Made by a program: the position numbers and the translations under genes. 64,000 bases of DNA from Streptomyces sp. TRM68416 (GTDB taxonomy: Bacteria > Actinomycetota > Actinomycetes > Streptomycetales > Streptomycetaceae), in contig NZ_JACVWU010000003.1 in NCBI RefSeq assembly GCF_014596915.1, positions 310,001 through 374,000 of the forward strand. Reading direction: 5' to 3'. The stretch's first letter is position 1, and each line of letters starts with the position of its first letter. The notes below the pieces were generated by a model. It saw only the letters and a program-made list of their open reading frames with translations, had not been told where the DNA came from and ran no database searches. Shown piece by piece: positions 30,140 through 38,792 of this stretch.

Positions 30140-30519
30140 GGAATCGTACGTACCCGCCCGACCGCCCTCCCTGTCATCACGACCGCCTTCGAGTGACGGA
30201 ACCGACGGGACAGCGCACCGCACCCGACCCCACCCGACCGCCGACGCGCTCATGCAGACCTCCTGCCGTGCGCCCGGCCGACTCGCCGAGGCGACGATCC
30301 TCGCGCTCGTCGGCGGCCGGGCCCCGCGGTCGCCGTCACCGGACGCCCCGCCGAGCCGCACGGCCCCGCCCCGAGGCCTCCGCGAGGGCGAACCGGCCCG
30401 CCGGCGGCCCGGCCGGCGTTGCCTGGGCCCCGTGACGGCGGCGCGGCCGGTCTCGGGCACCGAAACCGGCCGCACGCGCGCGGGTGCCGCTCGAACCGGC
30501 ACCCGCCCCTGCCCCACCG
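30140..30519. other. Intergenic region between glgX and treY
   Basis: These 380 bases hold no supported gene. They contain the glgX terminator at the right end. A promoter for treY must lie near 30140-30250, but it is not recognisable. Confidence 0.5.
30480..30506 (-). terminator. Terminator after glgX
   Basis: GCGGGTGCCG (30480-30489) and CGGCACCCGC (30497-30506) form a perfect 10-bp stem with a 7-base loop just beyond the glgX stop. Confidence 0.7.
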
Positions 30520-32637
30520 CTAGACCGGTCGCTGGAGCACCGTCAGGCTTCGGTCCACCAGGGTGAGGCGGTCGCCAGCCTGGACCTTCGGGCCGGTGCC
30601 GGGTGGGATGCCCTCGGTGTGGGCGGTGTCCACGATCACCTGCCACTGGCGACCGTGGTTGACCGGGACCACGAAGTCGAGGGTCTTCGGGGAGGCGTTG
30701 AACATCAGCAGGAACGAGTCGTCGGTGATGCGCTCCCCGCGCGCGCCCGGCTCGGAGATCGCGTTGCCGTTGAGAAACACCGTGAGGGCCGAGGCCTGCG
30801 TGGAGTTCCAGTCCCGCTGGGTCATCTCCTTGCCCTGCGGGGTGAACCAGGCGATGTCCGACAAGTCGTCGTGGGTGCCCTCCACGGGCCGGCCGTGGAA
30901 GAAGCGGCGCCGGCGGAAGACGGGATGGTCCCGCCGCAGCCACACCATCGCGCGCGTGAAGTCCAGCAGCTCGCGGTCGGCGTCCTCGCCGTCGGGCCAC
31001 GCCAGCCAGGCCAGCTCGCTGTCCTGGCAGTAGGCGTTGTTGTTGCCCTTCTGGGTGCGCGCGAACTCGTCGCCGTGGCTGATCATCGGCACGCCCTGGG
31101 ACAGCATCAGCGTGGCGATGAAGTTCCGCATCTGGCGCCTGCGCCGCTCCAGCACCACCGGGTCGTCGGTCTCGCCCTCCGCCCCGCAGTTCCAGGACCG
31201 GTTGTGGCTCTCGCCGTCGCGGTTGTCCTCGCCGTTGGCGTGGTTGTGCTTGTGGTTGTAGGACACCAGGTCGTGCAGCGTGAACCCGTCGTGGCAGGTG
31301 ACGAAGTTGATGGAGGCCAGCGGGCGCCGCCCGTCGTCCTGGTACAGGTCGGACGACCCCGTCAGCCGGGACGCGAACTCCGCCAGGGTGCGCGGCTCGC
31401 CCCGCCACAGGTCCCGTACGGTGTCGCGGTACTTGCCGTTCCACTCGGTCCACAGCGGCGGGAAGTTGCCCACCTGGTAGCCGCCCTCGCCCACGTCCCA
31501 CGGCTCGGCGATCAGCTTCACCTGCGAGACCACCGGGTCCTGCTGCACCAGGTCGAAGAACGACGACAGCCGGTCCACCTCGTGGAACTGCCGGGCCAGC
31601 GTCGCCGCGAGGTCGAAGCGGAAGCCGTCGACATGCATCTCGGTGACCCAGTACCGCAGCGAGTCCATGATCAGCTGAAGGACGTGCGGGGACCGCATGA
31701 GCAGGGAGTTCCCGGTGCCCGTGGTGTCCATGTAGTAGCGGCGGTCGTCGGTGAGCCGGTAGTACGACAGGTTGTCCAGGCCCCGGAAGGACAGCGTGGG
31801 GCCCAGGTGGTTGCCCTCGGCGGTGTGGTTGTAGACGACGTCCAGGATCACCTCGATGCCCGCCTCGTGCAGCGCCTTCACCGCCGACTTGAACTCCAGC
31901 ACCTGCTGGCCGCGGTCGCCCCAGGAGGCGTAGGCGTTGTGCGGGGCGAAGAAGCCGATCGTGTTGTAGCCCCAGTAGTTGTTCAGGCCCATGTCCACCA
32001 GACGGTGGTCGTTCACGAACTGGTGTACGGGCATCAGCTCCAGTGCCGTCACGCCCAGCTCGGTCAGATGCTCGATGATCGCCGGGTGCGCCAGCGCCGC
32101 GTAGGTGCCGCGCAGCTCCTCCGGCAGCCCCGGGTGGCGCATGGTGAGGCCCTTGACGTGGGCCTCGTAGATCACCGTGTGGTGGTACTCGGTCCGTGGG
32201 CGCCGGTCGTCGCCCCAGTCGAAGTACGGGTTGACCACGACCGACGACATCGTGTGGGGGGCCGAGTCCAGGTCGTTGCGCCGGTCGGGCGCGTCGAAGT
32301 GATAGCCGTACACCTCCTCGCCCCAGCTGATCGAGCCGCTGATCGCACGCGCGTACGGATCGAGCAGCAGCTTCGCGGAGTTGCAGCGCAGTCCGCGTTC
32401 GGGGGCGTAGGGCCCGTGGACCCTGAAGCCGTAGCGCTGCCCAGGCATGATGCCCGGCAGGTACGCGTGCCGCACGAACGCGTCGCTCTCCCGCAGCTCC
32501 ACGGCCGTCTCCGAACCGTCGTCGTGCAGCAGACACAGCTCTACTCGGTTCGCGGCCTCCGTGAAGACCGCGAAATTGGTGCCGGCGCCGTCGTACGTGG
32601 CACCGAGTGGATACGCCTCTCCAGGCCAGACCTGCAT
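30520..32637 (-). CDS. glgX: Glycogen debranching enzyme (isoamylase type)
   Basis: The 705-residue protein starts at the ATG at 32637 (MQVWPGEAYPLGATYDG). An N-terminal CBM48-like domain is followed by a GH13 barrel with DVVYNHTAEG, VDGFRFDLAA (nucleophile Asp), IAEPWDVG (acid/base Glu) and FVTCHDGFTL. It hydrolyses alpha-1,6 branches of limit-dextrinised glycogen, giving linear maltodextrins that TreY and TreZ can turn into trehalose. The grouping of all three genes in 11 kb points to glycogen-to-trehalose conversion. Upstream of the start the spacing and GAAAGAG give a modest ribosome site. Confidence 0.95.
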   Translation of the reverse strand: MQVWPGEAYPLGATYDGAGTNFAVFTEAANRVELCLLHDDGSETAVELRESDAFVRHAYLPGIMPGQRYGFRVHGPYAPERGLRCNSAKLLLDPYARAISGSISWGEEVYGYHFDAPDRRNDLDSAPHTMSSVVVNPYFDWGDDRRPRTEYHHTVIYEAHVKGLTMRHPGLPEELRGTYAALAHPAIIEHLTELGVTALELMPVHQFVNDHRLVDMGLNNYWGYNTIGFFAPHNAYASWGDRGQQVLEFKSAVKALHEAGIEVILDVVYNHTAEGNHLGPTLSFRGLDNLSYYRLTDDRRYYMDTTGTGNSLLMRSPHVLQLIMDSLRYWVTEMHVDGFRFDLAATLARQFHEVDRLSSFFDLVQQDPVVSQVKLIAEPWDVGEGGYQVGNFPPLWTEWNGKYRDTVRDLWRGEPRTLAEFASRLTGSSDLYQDDGRRPLASINFVTCHDGFTLHDLVSYNHKHNHANGEDNRDGESHNRSWNCGAEGETDDPVVLERRRRQMRNFIATLMLSQGVPMISHGDEFARTQKGNNNAYCQDSELAWLAWPDGEDADRELLDFTRAMVWLRRDHPVFRRRRFFHGRPVEGTHDDLSDIAWFTPQGKEMTQRDWNSTQASALTVFLNGNAISEPGARGERITDDSFLLMFNASPKTLDFVVPVNHGRQWQVIVDTAHTEGIPPGTGPKVQAGDRLTLVDRSLTVLQRPV

Positions 32638-32817
32638 GGACTCGACTCTTTCAGGTGAAGCGCGCCGTGGGTGGCGCCTTGGCCCCGAGTCTCCCCGAAA
32701 GTGATGGAACCACCTATGACTTACGCCCCTCTTACCGGGCGACCAGGCATACGCGGTATGCCGAACCAGTGGGGCAATCACATACTCCCGTCGACCAGGG
32801 GGAGTAGGGGGAGAGAC

Positions 32818-33657
32818 GTGCGCAAGACAGTGCGCCGCCATTTGGGCAAGCTGGTGGCGGGTACGGCCATAGCGCTGGCCGGGACGGCAGCGATGGTCGC
32901 GGTCACCCTGCCGGGCACGGCGGGCGCCGACGACACGGGGAACAGGAACACCGCTGCCCAGCAGAGCGCCGACGGGGAGACAGCGGAACCGGGACAGACG
33001 CCGGGCCAGGGCCAGGACCAGGCCCCCGAGCCGGGCGTCGTCCAGCAGGCGCCGGCCGAGGGCGACAAGGGCATCGGGAGCGACCCGCTCACCGACGACG
33101 AGCTGACCCGCGTGGAGCAGATCGCCCTGGACCGGCGGCTGGCCAGGTCCAGCGAGGACGTCGAGGGCGACCGCGGCCCGCAGCGCCTCGTCATCGACCT
33201 GGCCGAGCCCGAGGCCGACGAGCTCGACGATCCGTCCGCGCCCCGGCGCGCCGACGTGATGTTCTACGACTACAAGGACGACACGCTCGTCACCAAGACG
33301 GTGAACCTCGCCACCGGAAAGGTGGAGGAGACCGCCACCCAGCGCGGCGTCCAGCCGCCGCTCACCGGCAGCGAGAACACCGAGGCCGCGAGGATCCTGC
33401 TGGCCAGCCCGCTCAGCGCGGGCCTGAAGGCCGACTACAAGGACGCCACCGGCAAGGAGCTCACCTCACCGGACCAGCTGGAGCTCGACAGCATGGTCTT
33501 CCGGGCCGCTCCGGGCGCCCAGCCCGCCGCCCTCGACAAGTGCGGCGAGCACCGCTGCGCGCGGCTGTTCCCGAAGGCCCTCAACGGTCCGTGGATCGAC
33601 ATGCGGCACCTGGTGATCGACCTGAGCGCCCGCACGGTCGCCGAGCTCGACCGCTGA
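32818..33657 (+). CDS. Exported copper amine oxidase N2/N3-domain-like subunit
   Basis: A GTG at 32818, preceded by GGGGAGAG, gives 279 residues. The N-terminus is basic with a hydrophobic signal ending GTAGA, followed by a Gln/Pro-rich spacer. Residues about 95-279 resemble the small alpha/beta N2-N3 domains of copper amine oxidases: LTDDELTRVEQIAL, then RADVMFYDYKDDT with strand-rich VNLATGKVEE, QPPLTGSE and a C-terminal CGEHRCARLF. No catalytic residues are present. The next gene, 50 bases on, encodes the matching catalytic domain, so these two look like one enzyme split into separately exported chains. The domain assignment is by pattern and is moderately secure. Confidence 0.7.
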   Translation: MRKTVRRHLGKLVAGTAIALAGTAAMVAVTLPGTAGADDTGNRNTAAQQSADGETAEPGQTPGQGQDQAPEPGVVQQAPAEGDKGIGSDPLTDDELTRVEQIALDRRLARSSEDVEGDRGPQRLVIDLAEPEADELDDPSAPRRADVMFYDYKDDTLVTKTVNLATGKVEETATQRGVQPPLTGSENTEAARILLASPLSAGLKADYKDATGKELTSPDQLELDSMVFRAAPGAQPAALDKCGEHRCARLFPKALNGPWIDMRHLVIDLSARTVAELDR

Positions 33658-33707
33658 TCACCTCTCCTTTTCCGACCTCACTCCTTACGCAAGGGAGTCA
33701 TTTCTTC

Positions 33708-35039
33708 ATGCGCGTCAACAGAGCGAGCCGTGCCCGTACGCGGACGGCCCTGGCCGCCCTCGCCGTGGCCGGACTGACGGCGGGCGCCGCCGCGGGCGCC
33801 GGACCGGCCGCCGCCCAGCCGCAGGCGGCCCCCGCAGCGGCCCCCGACTGCAGCGCGGCCTACCGCATCGAGCAGAAGCTCTCCAACGGCACGACCTGGC
33901 GCATGTGCTGGCGCCACGAGGCCATGGCGGGAATGATCCTGGAGCACATCACCTACCAGCCGCCCGGCGAGACCAAGCCGATCAAGGTGCTCAACAGCTC
34001 CAAGCTGGCCCAGATCCACGTCCCCTACGACGACGGCTCGGAGGAGTACGAGGACCTGACGACCTACTACTTCGGCGACGGTCTGGAGAACCTGGCGCCG
34101 GGCGAGTGCCCGGGCGGCACCATCAGGACCGTCAAGGTCCGGGCCCCGGAGTCCACCGAGACCCGTAAGGTCAAGGGCCTGTGCACCACGACACGCGCGC
34201 GCGGGCACGCGTACCGCATGCTCAACCAGCCGCTGGACAAGCCCGACAAGCTCTACCAGAAGCAGGGCAAGGACCTGCTCGTCTACGCCGTCAACAAGGT
34301 CAGCTGGTACGAGTACATCACCGAGTGGCGCTTCCAGGACGACGGCACCATCCACATGAACGTCGGTGCCACCGGCAGCCTCGCCCCGCAGGACTACAAC
34401 GCGGCCGACGGCCGCGGCTGGCCGATCGGCAAGGGCTCAAGCGCCAAGGTCCTCAGCCACAGCCACAACGTGTTCTGGCGGCTCGGCTTCGGCCTGGACG
34501 GCTCCTCCAAGGGCCGTGTCGAGCAGTACGACTCGAAGACCAGCCCGCCCGCACAGGGCGGCCGCACGCCCACCACCAAGACCACCCGCACCAAGGTCAC
34601 CAAGGAACTCGCGGGCGACGCCAAGAACATGCGCTGGTGGCGCGTGGTCAGCGCGACCGGCAAGAACAAGGACGGCCACCCGCGCTCCTACGAGCTCGTG
34701 CCCGGCCCCAACGCCAAGTACACCGGCCGCGGGTTCACCAAGCACGACGTGTACTTCACGCAGCACAACAAGTGCGAGCAGTACGCCAGCGGGAACCCGC
34801 TCAACTGCGGCGCGGGGCACGGCAAGTCGGTCGACAAGTGGGTCAACGGCGAAACCCTGAAGAACCCGGTGGTGTGGGTGAACGTGGGCTTCCACCACAT
34901 AGCCCGGGACGAGGACCAGCAGCCGATGCCGGTCCACTGGCAGGGCCTGTCGATCGTCCCGCGTGACGTCACCGCTATGAATCCGCTCACTCCGCCCGCG
35001 CTCGCCGGGGCGAACGGGCTGCCGCAGTTCGGTAGTTGA
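33708..35039 (+). CDS. Exported copper amine oxidase catalytic-domain protein
   Basis: The 443-residue protein starts at an ATG after GGGAG, with a signal peptide ending PAAAQ. The catalytic beta-sandwich of copper amine oxidases is recognisable. The cofactor Tyr201 lies in SWYEYITEWRF, His251 and His253 in SHSHNVFWRLGFGLDG are copper ligands, and a third ligand, His396 or His397, is in FHHIARDEDQQPMPVHW. The usual Asn before the topaquinone Tyr is Trp200, which is atypical. Full-length enzymes carry N2 and N3 domains in the same chain; here these seem to be encoded by the preceding gene. The reaction would be oxidation of primary amines outside the cell, if the cofactor forms. Confidence 0.75.
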   Translation: MRVNRASRARTRTALAALAVAGLTAGAAAGAGPAAAQPQAAPAAAPDCSAAYRIEQKLSNGTTWRMCWRHEAMAGMILEHITYQPPGETKPIKVLNSSKLAQIHVPYDDGSEEYEDLTTYYFGDGLENLAPGECPGGTIRTVKVRAPESTETRKVKGLCTTTRARGHAYRMLNQPLDKPDKLYQKQGKDLLVYAVNKVSWYEYITEWRFQDDGTIHMNVGATGSLAPQDYNAADGRGWPIGKGSSAKVLSHSHNVFWRLGFGLDGSSKGRVEQYDSKTSPPAQGGRTPTTKTTRTKVTKELAGDAKNMRWWRVVSATGKNKDGHPRSYELVPGPNAKYTGRGFTKHDVYFTQHNKCEQYASGNPLNCGAGHGKSVDKWVNGETLKNPVVWVNVGFHHIARDEDQQPMPVHWQGLSIVPRDVTAMNPLTPPALAGANGLPQFGS

Positions 35040-35142
35040 GAAACGACCCTGTCCATCCGGCTGCACCGCCGACCGCTCCCGGAGTACCCTTCCTTGATCG
35101 TTGGGACGGGGAGTGCTCGGGGGAGCGGAAGGCGGTGCGCGG

Positions 35143-36381
35143 GTGGGCTCGGGAGGGCTGGAGCTTCCCCCTGGTGACGAGGGTCACGAGGGGAACTCCG
35201 CAGACGTCCCGCCCGGCACGGTGTCCCTGGCACGGCCGATGGACGCGGGGGCGATCGGACCGGAGCTGGACTGGGACGCGGACGCCTGGCACGAGGTGCG
35301 CACCCGCGCCCAGCGGGCCGGCCGGGCCTACATCTGGCTGAATCTCGTCGAACAGCGGCTGCGCGCGGTCGTGGCCGCCGTCCTGCGTCCCATCTACGAA
35401 CCCGTCCACGGCGACGACTGGGTGGTCGCCGCGGCCGGGCCCGCCGGACAGGAGTGGGTCCAGCGCGCGGTCGCCGTACGCGAAGTCAGCCGCCGCAAGG
35501 GCTACTTGCTCGACCCGGCCGACGACAACGTCCTCAGCTTCCTCACCCTGCCGCAACTGCGCGAGCTGATGGTGCAGCACTGGCCGTGCTTCGAGCCCTA
35601 CGTCGACGAGCGCCGCGACGTCGAACTCGCCCTGGACGAGCTGGAGGTGACCCGCAACGTCGTCTCCCGCAACCGGGCCCTGTCCGAGGCCGTCCTCGGC
35701 CAGGCCGAACGGGCCTCGGCGCGGCTGCTGGAGATCCTCGGCGCGGGCGGCGACGTACCGTCCGCGCGGCGGCTGCCCGTCGACGCGGTCGAGGACCTGG
35801 TCGGCGACCGGTACGGCGACGTGGTCGCGGTCCACTCCGACCGGGTGCGGCTGCTGCGGCAGTTCCCCGCCGAGGACATCTTCGGCGGCGCGCGTCGGCT
35901 CGACGCCATCGGCATCGGCCTCAACCTGCTCGTGCAGAACTTCTCCGGCCGCCGCCTGGTGCGGCTCGCCGAGTCCGGCTGCCGGGTGCGGCTGCTGTTC
36001 ATGAACCCCGCCTCCAGCGCGGTCAAGCGGCGCGAGCGCGAACTGGGCCTCAAACGCGGGGAGCTGGCCCGCTCCGTCGAGATGAACATCCTGCACATGC
36101 GCCGGGTGCGCTCCCGGCTGCGCGACCCGGGCGCCTTCGAGATCCAGGTCTACGACGAGACCCCGCGCTTCACGGCGTACCTCGTCGACGGGGACGGCTC
36201 GGACGGCATCGCGGTCGTGCAGTCGTATCTGCGCCGCAGCCGTGGCATGGAGGCGCCGGTGCTGGTGCTGCGCGGCGGCAACCGGGTGGTCAAGTCGGAC
36301 GAAGTGCATGAGGGTGGGCTCTTTCCGACATACCGTGAGGAGTTCGAGGTGGCCTGGGCGGATTCGCGCCCTGTGTCCTGA
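35143..36381 (+). CDS. SAV2148-type HEPN domain protein
   Basis: A GTG at 35143 gives 412 residues (MGSGGLELPPGDEGHEG...). An internal segment resembles the HEPN-like helical region of the actinobacterial SAV2148 family (AYIWLNLVEQRLRAVVAAVL). A C-terminal phospholipase-D-like/DUF5919 region carries LNLLVQNFSGRRLVRLAESGCRVRLLFMNP. The family is widely conserved in Streptomyces but lacks a demonstrated function. HEPN domains are often RNases or kinase-linked sensors, but no RX4-6H motif is obvious here. Confidence 0.8.
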   Translation: MGSGGLELPPGDEGHEGNSADVPPGTVSLARPMDAGAIGPELDWDADAWHEVRTRAQRAGRAYIWLNLVEQRLRAVVAAVLRPIYEPVHGDDWVVAAAGPAGQEWVQRAVAVREVSRRKGYLLDPADDNVLSFLTLPQLRELMVQHWPCFEPYVDERRDVELALDELEVTRNVVSRNRALSEAVLGQAERASARLLEILGAGGDVPSARRLPVDAVEDLVGDRYGDVVAVHSDRVRLLRQFPAEDIFGGARRLDAIGIGLNLLVQNFSGRRLVRLAESGCRVRLLFMNPASSAVKRRERELGLKRGELARSVEMNILHMRRVRSRLRDPGAFEIQVYDETPRFTAYLVDGDGSDGIAVVQSYLRRSRGMEAPVLVLRGGNRVVKSDEVHEGGLFPTYREEFEVAWADSRPVS

Positions 36382-36507
36382 CCTGCTCCGCAGCGCTGAC
36401 CCGATCCGCTCGGCACGGGTAAGCGGAAGGCGGCCCTCTGATTGTCAGTGGCACATGGGAAGGTGGAGGCCACTGGGGGAAAGCACCACCAAGAAGGGGG
36501 ACGGCCC

Positions 36508-37230
36508 ATGGGCTGGCACCGTGAGCTGCTGATCGGTTTCGACCTGGAGACGACCGGCACCGATCCGCGCGAGGCGCGCATCGTCACCGGCGCCGTGATC
36601 GAGGTCAGGGGCGGACAGCCGCTCGGGCGCCGGGAGTGGCTGGCGGACCCGGGCGTCGAGATCCCGGCGGACGCGGTCGCGGTGCACGGCATCAGCAACG
36701 AGCGAGCGACGGCCGAGGGCCGCCCCGCCGACCAGGTCGCCGACGCCATCGCGGACGTCCTGACGGGGTACTGGAAGACGGGCGTTCCGGTCGTCGCCTA
36801 CAACGCCGCCTTCGATCTCAGCCTGCTCTCGGCCGAGCTGCGCAGACACGCCCTGCCGTCACTGCGCGAGCGTCTGGGGGGCGTGGACCCCGCACCCGTC
36901 ATCGACCCGTACACCATCGACCGCTGGGCCGACCGCTACCGCCGCGGCAAGCGCAACCTCGAAGCGGTGTGCACGGAGTACGGCGTTCCGCTCGACGCCG
37001 CCCACGACGCCTGCGCCGACGCCCTCGCCGCGGCCCGGCTGGCCGGTGCGATAGCCGAGCGCCACCCGAAAGTCGCGGCCCTGGGCCCGGCGGAGCTGCA
37101 CCGCCGCCAGATCCAGTGGTACGCCGAGTGGGCGGCGGACTTCCAGAGCTTCCTGCGCCGCAAGGGCGACACCGAGGCAGTGGTGGACGGCACCTGGCCG
37201 CTGCGAGAACCGGCCGACGAGACGGTGTGA
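36508..37230 (+). CDS. DnaQ-like 3'-5' exonuclease
   Basis: The protein has 240 residues from the ATG at 36508, behind GAAGGGGG. The frame could start 22 codons earlier, but without a ribosome site. DEDDh exonuclease motifs are complete: GFDLETTGTDP (Exo I), AYNAAFDLSLL (Exo II) and HDACADALAAARL (Exo III with catalytic His). It resembles the proofreading subunit of DNA polymerase III but stands alone in Streptomyces, so it may proofread, degrade RNA ends or act in repair. It converges with the YbaK gene across a short repeat array. Confidence 0.92.
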   Translation: MGWHRELLIGFDLETTGTDPREARIVTGAVIEVRGGQPLGRREWLADPGVEIPADAVAVHGISNERATAEGRPADQVADAIADVLTGYWKTGVPVVAYNAAFDLSLLSAELRRHALPSLRERLGGVDPAPVIDPYTIDRWADRYRRGKRNLEAVCTEYGVPLDAAHDACADALAAARLAGAIAERHPKVAALGPAELHRRQIQWYAEWAADFQSFLRRKGDTEAVVDGTWPLREPADETV

Positions 37231-37231
37231 C

Positions 37232-37289
37232 CACTGCGGGGCGGATGCCACGGATCACTGCGGGGCGGGGCCGGATCACTGCGGGGCGG
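37232..37289. repeat. Three copies of CACTGCGGGGCGG at the junction of exonuclease and YbaK genes
   Basis: Copies start at 37232, 37256 and 37277, spaced 24 and 21 bases. The third contains the stop codon of the leftward YbaK gene, and the second carries the same reverse-strand TGA context. The pattern indicates recent local duplication at a gene end. Confidence 0.85.
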
Positions 37290-37773
37290 GGCCCGCGATC
37301 CGTTCGACGCGGGGCTTGGCCAGGCGTGCGTAGTCGGCGCCCGACATCAGGAGCGACCGGTCCAGGCGGGCCGCGTTGAAGTACAGCTTCGGCTGGGCCA
37401 CCACCTCGGGATCGGCGACCACTTCGAGTTCGGGGTCGAAGCTGAACGGCAGGACCGTGCCCGGCACCGAGCGGGCCAGCCGCTCGGCGGTCTCCGCGTC
37501 GCTGAAACCGGCGTAGCGCGCCGCGTACAGCGTCCGGACGGCGTCCAGGTCCACCCGCCGGTCCCCGGGGACGACCGCGAGGACATGGCGGGTGGTGCGC
37601 CGGTCCACCTTGACCCGGAGCACGAGGCACTTCGCGGCCTGCGCGGCGGGATGCCCGCGCAGCGCGCATACGGCCTCGGTGGCGCCCTCGGGTTCGTGGT
37701 CGAGGAGCTGGTAGTCGACGTGGGCGGCGTCGAGGAGGGCGATCAGGTGTTCGTAAGTGTCGTGGTGCGGCAT
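37276..37773 (-). CDS. YbaK/EbsC family aminoacyl-tRNA deacylase
   Basis: The 165-residue protein starts at the ATG at 37773, within the 3' end of the EamA gene (31-base overlap, different frame). It has the single-domain YbaK fold: KCLVLRVKVD, with the conserved Lys after the dimer helix, VVPGDRRVDLDAV, and LPFSFDPELEVVADP. Family members hydrolyse mischarged tRNAs such as Cys-tRNAPro or Ala-tRNAPro. The exact specificity is not deducible. Its stop lies in the short repeat array downstream. Confidence 0.87.
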   Translation of the reverse strand: MPHHDTYEHLIALLDAAHVDYQLLDHEPEGATEAVCALRGHPAAQAAKCLVLRVKVDRRTTRHVLAVVPGDRRVDLDAVRTLYAARYAGFSDAETAERLARSVPGTVLPFSFDPELEVVADPEVVAQPKLYFNAARLDRSLLMSGADYARLAKPRVERIAGPAPQ

Positions 37774-38699
37774 GCGGGATCCTCTTCGGCGGGACGGGAC
37801 TCAAGGGGGCGGGGCGCGCCGGCCGTGCGGTGGGCCCGTTCCACGGCCTGCCCCCAGTAGGTGCCGGTCAGCATCAGGGCGGCGCCCAGGCCGGTGAGCG
37901 CGGTGAGGTGCTCGCCGCCGAGGGCGATCCCCACCGCGACCGCCCACAGCGGCTCGGTGCCCAGCAGCAGGCTGGCCCGGCTGGCGGAGGTGCGCTGCAC
38001 GGCCCAGGTCTGCGCCAGGAAGGCGAACACGCTGCAGAACAGGGCGAGATACACCAACTGGGCCCAGGTCGCGCCGTCGGCCCGGACCAGGGTCGGCAGG
38101 TCGGTCGCGGCGGCCGGCAGGAACAGGACCGTGCCGACGAGGGTCTGCACGGTCGTCAGGTGCAGCGGACGGATCGCCCGGCCGACGGTGAGCCGTCCGA
38201 CGAGGACGACATGACCGGCCCGCACCACCGCGGCGCCGAGCATCAGCAGGTCGCCGAGGCGGGGGGCGTGGAAGCCGTTGCCGGACATCAGCAGTCCGAC
38301 GGCCAGGACGCACACCCCGGTCGCGGCGTAGAAGGCGGCGGGCAGTCCGCCGCGGCGGCCGGCGCGGTCGAGCAGCGGGGTGAGCACGATGGTCAGGCTG
38401 ATGATGAGCCCGGCGTTCGCCGCGGTGGTGTGGGCGACGCCGTACGTCTCCACGACCAGGACGGCGGCCTGGGTCAGACCGAGCGGCACACCGGCCCGCA
38501 CCTCCTCGCGGGTCCACCGGCGCGGCCCCCGCCCGGAGGCGACGAGACCGAGACAGGCGAGCCCGGACAGGGCGTAGCGGGCGAACAGCACCAGCAGGAC
38601 GGGCAGGGCGGCGGTGGCCGTCTGGGCGGAGAGGTAGCTGGATCCCCAGACGATCGCGACAAGGAGGAGTACCGCATCGGTACGTCGGACGTCGGACAC
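37743..38699 (-). CDS. EamA/DMT family transporter
   Basis: The protein has about 318 residues from the GTG at 38699; a GTG 15 bases upstream is an alternative. Ten predicted membrane helices form two EamA repeats (LLLVAIVWGSSYLSAQ in the first, VYLALFCSVFAFLAQTWAVQRTS in the second). Drug/metabolite transporters of this type export amino acids or small metabolites. It is divergent from a LysR gene with a palindrome between them, so the LysR protein probably controls it. The C-terminus overlaps the YbaK start. Confidence 0.9.
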   Translation of the reverse strand: MSDVRRTDAVLLLVAIVWGSSYLSAQTATAALPVLLVLFARYALSGLACLGLVASGRGPRRWTREEVRAGVPLGLTQAAVLVVETYGVAHTTAANAGLIISLTIVLTPLLDRAGRRGGLPAAFYAATGVCVLAVGLLMSGNGFHAPRLGDLLMLGAAVVRAGHVVLVGRLTVGRAIRPLHLTTVQTLVGTVLFLPAAATDLPTLVRADGATWAQLVYLALFCSVFAFLAQTWAVQRTSASRASLLLGTEPLWAVAVGIALGGEHLTALTGLGAALMLTGTYWGQAVERAHRTAGAPRPLESRPAEEDPACRTTTLTNT

Positions 38700-38747
38700 C
38701 CCCTTACGGTGCACCGGCGCCGTCCCTGAAGCCCAGTACGTCTTTCT

Positions 38748-38761
38748 TAAACGATCATTTA
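38748..38761. promoter_or_regulatory. LysR-type operator between the EamA and LysR genes
   Basis: TAAACGATCATTTA is a palindrome with 12 of 14 bases symmetric in an unusually AT-rich spot. It lies 49 bases from the EamA start and 32 from the LysR start, the normal position for a LysR recognition site. Confidence 0.6.
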
Positions 38762-38792
38762 GTACTCCTTCATCGACTCCTACACTGGGGAG

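Noticed and set aside
27791..32536. A single minus-strand open frame of 1581 codons
   Set aside because: Only the part up to 30139 is treY. Beyond that it reads through the intergenic gap and then glgX out of frame, giving Pro/Arg-rich sequence; high GC content removes stop codons.
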